A DNA stretch of 64,000 nt, from contig CM033124.1 of NCBI GenBank assembly GCA_019321725.1, forward strand, positions 1,922,001-1,986,000, given 5' to 3'. The translations under genes were made by a program, and so were the position numbers. How positions within the stretch are numbered: the stretch's first letter is position 1; every line of letters starts with the position of its first letter. The notes under the pieces were generated by a model. That model was not told where the DNA came from. It saw only the letters and a list, made by a program, of their open reading frames with translations, and searched no databases. This document shows, piece by piece, positions 61,175 through 64,000 of the stretch. The stretch comes from Paulownia fortunei. Lineage: Eukaryota > Streptophyta > Magnoliopsida > Lamiales > Paulowniaceae.

Positions 61175-63040
61175 ATAAATCAAACTCGAAGTTTACTAAT
61201 AAGGATTTGTATCTCACATGTTGTTTTTCTGTTGATTTGTAGTTTACTTTAAGTCCAAAATAAATCATATACTGATATTCAGTTCAATTATTACATCTTA
61301 ATTTCGTGTTTGAATCGGACATACATTGTAGGGTGGATAAATGAATGACTCCAGATTAGATTAGACTACATTTTTCATATCCCCTAATTTAGTGAAAAAT
61401 CACTGCAGTTAAATTCACTTAGATAAATTTAATAAATCAAATTCTTTACAAATTAAAAAAAGTGAAAAAATAATGAAAGATTAACGGGTGATATATGACA
61501 TTTCTCTTGTTCCATAACTAAGAATGACAATGGGGCGAATCCAAACTCGAATGGTATGAGTTGGGTCTTGATATTTTCATTTTTCAGATTTGACCTAACT
61601 TAAACCAGACACATTTAATATTTATATTTTTTAAAAAAATTATTACATATATTTATATGATATTTTTGTAGAAAGATAGATTTTTTTAGAAAATTTTAAT
61701 AATATTATTTTTAAAAAAATTAATTTTTAATATTTTTAAAATTGTAAAACGGATTTGTTAGAAAGTCTAATGAGTCTACCGTCGGGTTTGGGTTTGGGTT
61801 TGGGTTTGGGGGCGAGTCTAAGTCTAGGTTTTTAAAGACTTTAGTGGATTAAATTTAGACAAATTCAACTCAAACTCAATCTATTGCCCTCCTTATCTAT
61901 AGTTGAATGTTAACTCTTTTGTAGTTTGTAACAAAACTTCTTGTCTTATATGTATAAATACATAAAAATTTCATTGTAGATTAATTGCAATAAAGTAAAA
62001 ATTTTATTTAAAAAATGTTACACTTCCAAACTGGTATTTTTCAACATTTTAAACGCTTAAAATACAATTAAAAATAATAAAAGCATAAATTCGGTTGCAA
62101 AATCTAATCTGAGCAAGGATTGTGTTGTAAATGGTTTAGTTATGATAAGATGGAAAAAAACAGAAAGGGAAATCAAACTTGATTTTGAAAATGCGTGGAC
62201 AAATCTCTAATCACACGTGGTACAAAGCAAGCATATTTAGAGGGTATTTGGAAATTCATTTCAAATGCACTTTTAGATATAAAAGTCCATTTGTAAAAAA
62301 ATTATGTGTTTGATAATTATTTTTAAATAAATTTTTAAAATAAGTCATTTTTTTAAAAGTTTATTTTGAAAAAGTGTAAAATTGTAACTTTTTAATTTAT
62401 TTTCTTGCACTTCTATTAAATGGGCGTTAAAATATATTTTTACCAAACACTTAACAATACTTATAAGTACTTTTTAAAAGTGGTTCCAAACGTACACTTA
62501 GACTTTCATGGGATAGAGATTTACTAAATCAAAATCAAAGTTTTCTAACAAGAATTGGTATGTCACATAATAATTTTCTGTTGATTTTGTAATCTACTTT
62601 GCATCCAAAACAAATCATATGTTCATATTCAATTCAATTATTAAATTATTACATCTTAATTCGTCTTTGAATCGAACAAATATAGTAGATCGGATAAAAG
62701 AATCACTCCAGATTAAATTGACTAACCTTTTACACTTTTTCATTTCGCCTAATAAGATATCACTGCAATAAAATTTATTTAGATAAATTTAATAAATCAA
62801 TACTTTACAAATTAAGAACAGGTAAAAAAATGATATATAGCATTTTTCATGTTCCAGAGGTAAAGCTTAAAATACAATTTAAAATCATAAAAACATAAAT
62901 TCAATCCCAAATTCTAATCCGAGCATGAGAAATGGTTAACATTGATAGAGTGGAAAAAAAATATCTAACTTGATTTTGAAAACGTCATGGGAAAAATCAC
63001 TAATCAACATCGTGCAAAGTATGAATAGTTAGATATTTTT
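61175..63040. repeat. Diverged tandem segmental duplication (unit A 61175-62250, unit B 62523-63040)
   Basis: Unit A words recur in order in unit B. These are TTTTTCTGTTGATTTGTAGT with TTTTCTGTTGATTTTGTAAT, GATTAGATTAGACTAC with GATTAAATTGACTAAC, TAGATAAATTTAATAAATCA (identical), GCTTAAAATACAATT (identical) and AACTTGATTTTGAAAA (identical). Unit A is longer because about 530 bp lie between its TTGTTCC (61508-61514) and GCTTAAAATAC (62053) that are absent in unit B. This is non-coding DNA. Confidence 0.85.
61521..61896. mobile_element. MITE-like family B, copy 2 (inserted in duplication unit A)
   Basis: The left end AGAATGACAATGGGGCGAAT and the reverse complement of the right end (AAGGAGGGCAATAGATTGAG) are imperfect terminal inverted repeats. 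The interior matches 54345-54690. It contains four TTTGGG units at about 61789-61811, which differ from the plant telomere repeat. It sits exactly where duplication unit A has extra sequence relative to unit B. Confidence 0.7.
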
Positions 63041-63504
63041 GGATTTTTTTTTTGTTTTGTTAAAACCGCTTGTGTTTAGACGGAATTAAACATGAACCCT
63101 TATCCGTTTATTAAATAAAAACTTAAAACAATATGTAAAATCAATAAAAAAAGGGCATTTACTCCCTTTACAACATTTTTGTGATATTGATTTAGTAATA
63201 CTTGGTGAAGGAAGTCACACAAAATTAAACTCATTAGTTATAATACATGGTTTATTGTGATTAAACCAATTGAAATTAGCTTCATTTGATTCTTAATCTC
63301 ATTCCAAACTAACTAGTATTTGTTTAAATTTTTAAGTAAGATACTAGATAATTTTCGAACTCTAAGTTACTCAATTCATAATTTACAAGAAAGATCGTAG
63401 ATATAAAGAATTTATATATATACTATTTTAACTAATCACAAAATGAGCTAATTTGTATAGAAAAATAAAGTGATTTTAACTTTTTAGATTAAACCATATG
63501 AGCA

Positions 63505-63577
63505 CACGTGTCTTGTACGTTATTTCATAACTTACACGTGTCTGGTATGTTATTCCATAACTTTTAATATGCACGTG
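63505..63577 (+). promoter_or_regulatory. Three G-box/ABRE-like motifs (ACACGTGTC type)
   Basis: CACGTG cores lie at 63505-63510, 63535-63540 and 63572-63577, each followed by TCT. The first two are part of a 30-bp near-exact tandem repeat (ACACGTGTCTxGTAxGTTAT). G-boxes with an ACGTGTC core are bound by bZIP factors of the ABF/AREB type and by bHLH factors such as PIFs. They lie about 280-350 bases upstream of a TATA box, so they probably regulate a plus-strand gene starting beyond the window. Confidence 0.6.
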
Positions 63578-63856
63578 TCTTGCACATGCGCTTGGAATTA
63601 ATTCCACACAAATATATATAATTCCAAAAGAAGCAAAAGAGATATCCTAGAAAAAAAAAAAAAAGAAGAGGTGCAAATGAATTATAATTGAATGAGACTC
63701 CACCCTCCAACTTTAATCCCTGGATTCACATTGTCCTCCTGTACTAAGAATCTTACTAGTATAAAGTTAACCACTAGCCACACCTGGTCACCTGCTCTTT
63801 CCATGCTTTTGGGTTTTGGCCTTTTTCTATCTTTCTCCAACCGTCTGTCCCATGCC

Positions 63857-63865
63857 TATATAAAA
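63857..63865 (+). promoter_or_regulatory. TATA box of a gene beginning beyond the right edge
   Basis: TATATAAAA follows a C/T-rich stretch (63700-63850). Downstream, 63930-63990 is pyrimidine-rich and leader-like (ACTACCTCATCAACATC). No start codon with a long frame is reached before the window ends, so the gene itself is not seen. Confidence 0.45.
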
Positions 63866-64000
63866 ATTAGAAAAAGATTAAGAAAAAAAAAAAAAAAAAG
63901 GAAAAAGAAAACTACTTGAAACCTTATAAGAAAGTGTAACTACCTCATCAACATCTTTCCTTTATGTGCTCTCCATTTTGGTACTTCAAGAACCAAAAAA

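Noticed and set aside
61789..61811. Interstitial telomere repeat
   Set aside because: The unit is TTTGGG, not the plant TTTAGGG, and it lies inside a MITE copy.
63692..63919. 75-codon plus-strand frame near the right edge
   Set aside because: It runs across the TATA box and ends in a poly-lysine stretch from an A run; promoter or leader sequence is more likely.
1..64000. CRISPR arrays, prokaryotic operons, rRNA or organellar insertions
   Set aside because: No regularly spaced repeats, no ribosome-binding-site-led gene clusters and no rRNA or plastid/mitochondrial gene sequence recognised; all genes are intron-bearing or plant nuclear in type.

Overview
This is a plant nuclear window, very probably from a eudicot. 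It is strongly AT-rich. Its genes are compact, GC-richer islands with GT..AG introns, and they are separated by long AT-rich spacers full of simple repeats, MITE-like elements and decayed Ty3/gypsy retrotransposons. The wording of the degenerate gag sequences reminds me of asterids (Lamiales), but that is an impression and not a demonstration.

Layout, left to right. Positions 1-2566 (minus) hold the gag, protease and first reverse-transcriptase codons of a broken Ty3/gypsy element, cut by the left window edge. Its primer-binding site and the start of its LTR lie at 2734-2756 onward. Then come five protein genes that I could assemble completely: (1) 4774-5532 (+), an intronless U11/U12 snRNP 31 kDa protein of the minor spliceosome; (2) 7128-11996 (-), a ten-exon chloroplast rRNA pseudouridine synthase of the RsuA family (SVR1-like, 402 aa); (3) 19675-23321 (+), a two-exon PP2A B56/B' regulatory subunit (485 aa); (4) 26194-32302 (-), a five-exon GPI-type pectate lyase (PMR6-like, 508 aa) whose last exon is isolated behind a 3.07-kb intron; (5) 47008-49443 (+), a ten-exon shugoshin (314 aa). 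All exon joins were checked for splice dinucleotides, phase and total length divisible by three.

The rest holds no gene that I can support. Between 12.1 and 19.2 kb lie a second degenerate Ty3/gypsy relic, another LTR-like piece and a decayed minisatellite. From 32.4 to 46.6 kb and from 49.5 to 63.5 kb the DNA is AT-rich intergenic sequence. It carries MITE-like families in two or three copies each, a CACTA-type MITE, a 28-base G run and a diverged tandem segmental duplication interrupted by a MITE. The last 0.5 kb looks like a promoter (three G-box/ABRE motifs, then a TATA box) for a gene beginning beyond the right edge.

The genes are unrelated housekeeping functions (splicing, plastid translation, phosphatase targeting, cell wall, chromosome cohesion), and nothing suggests that they form a cluster or pathway. 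I saw no previously undescribed molecular system. The most useful results are the complete intron-spanning gene models, the distant pectate lyase exon, the nested-insertion history at 61-63 kb and the G-box array at the right end.
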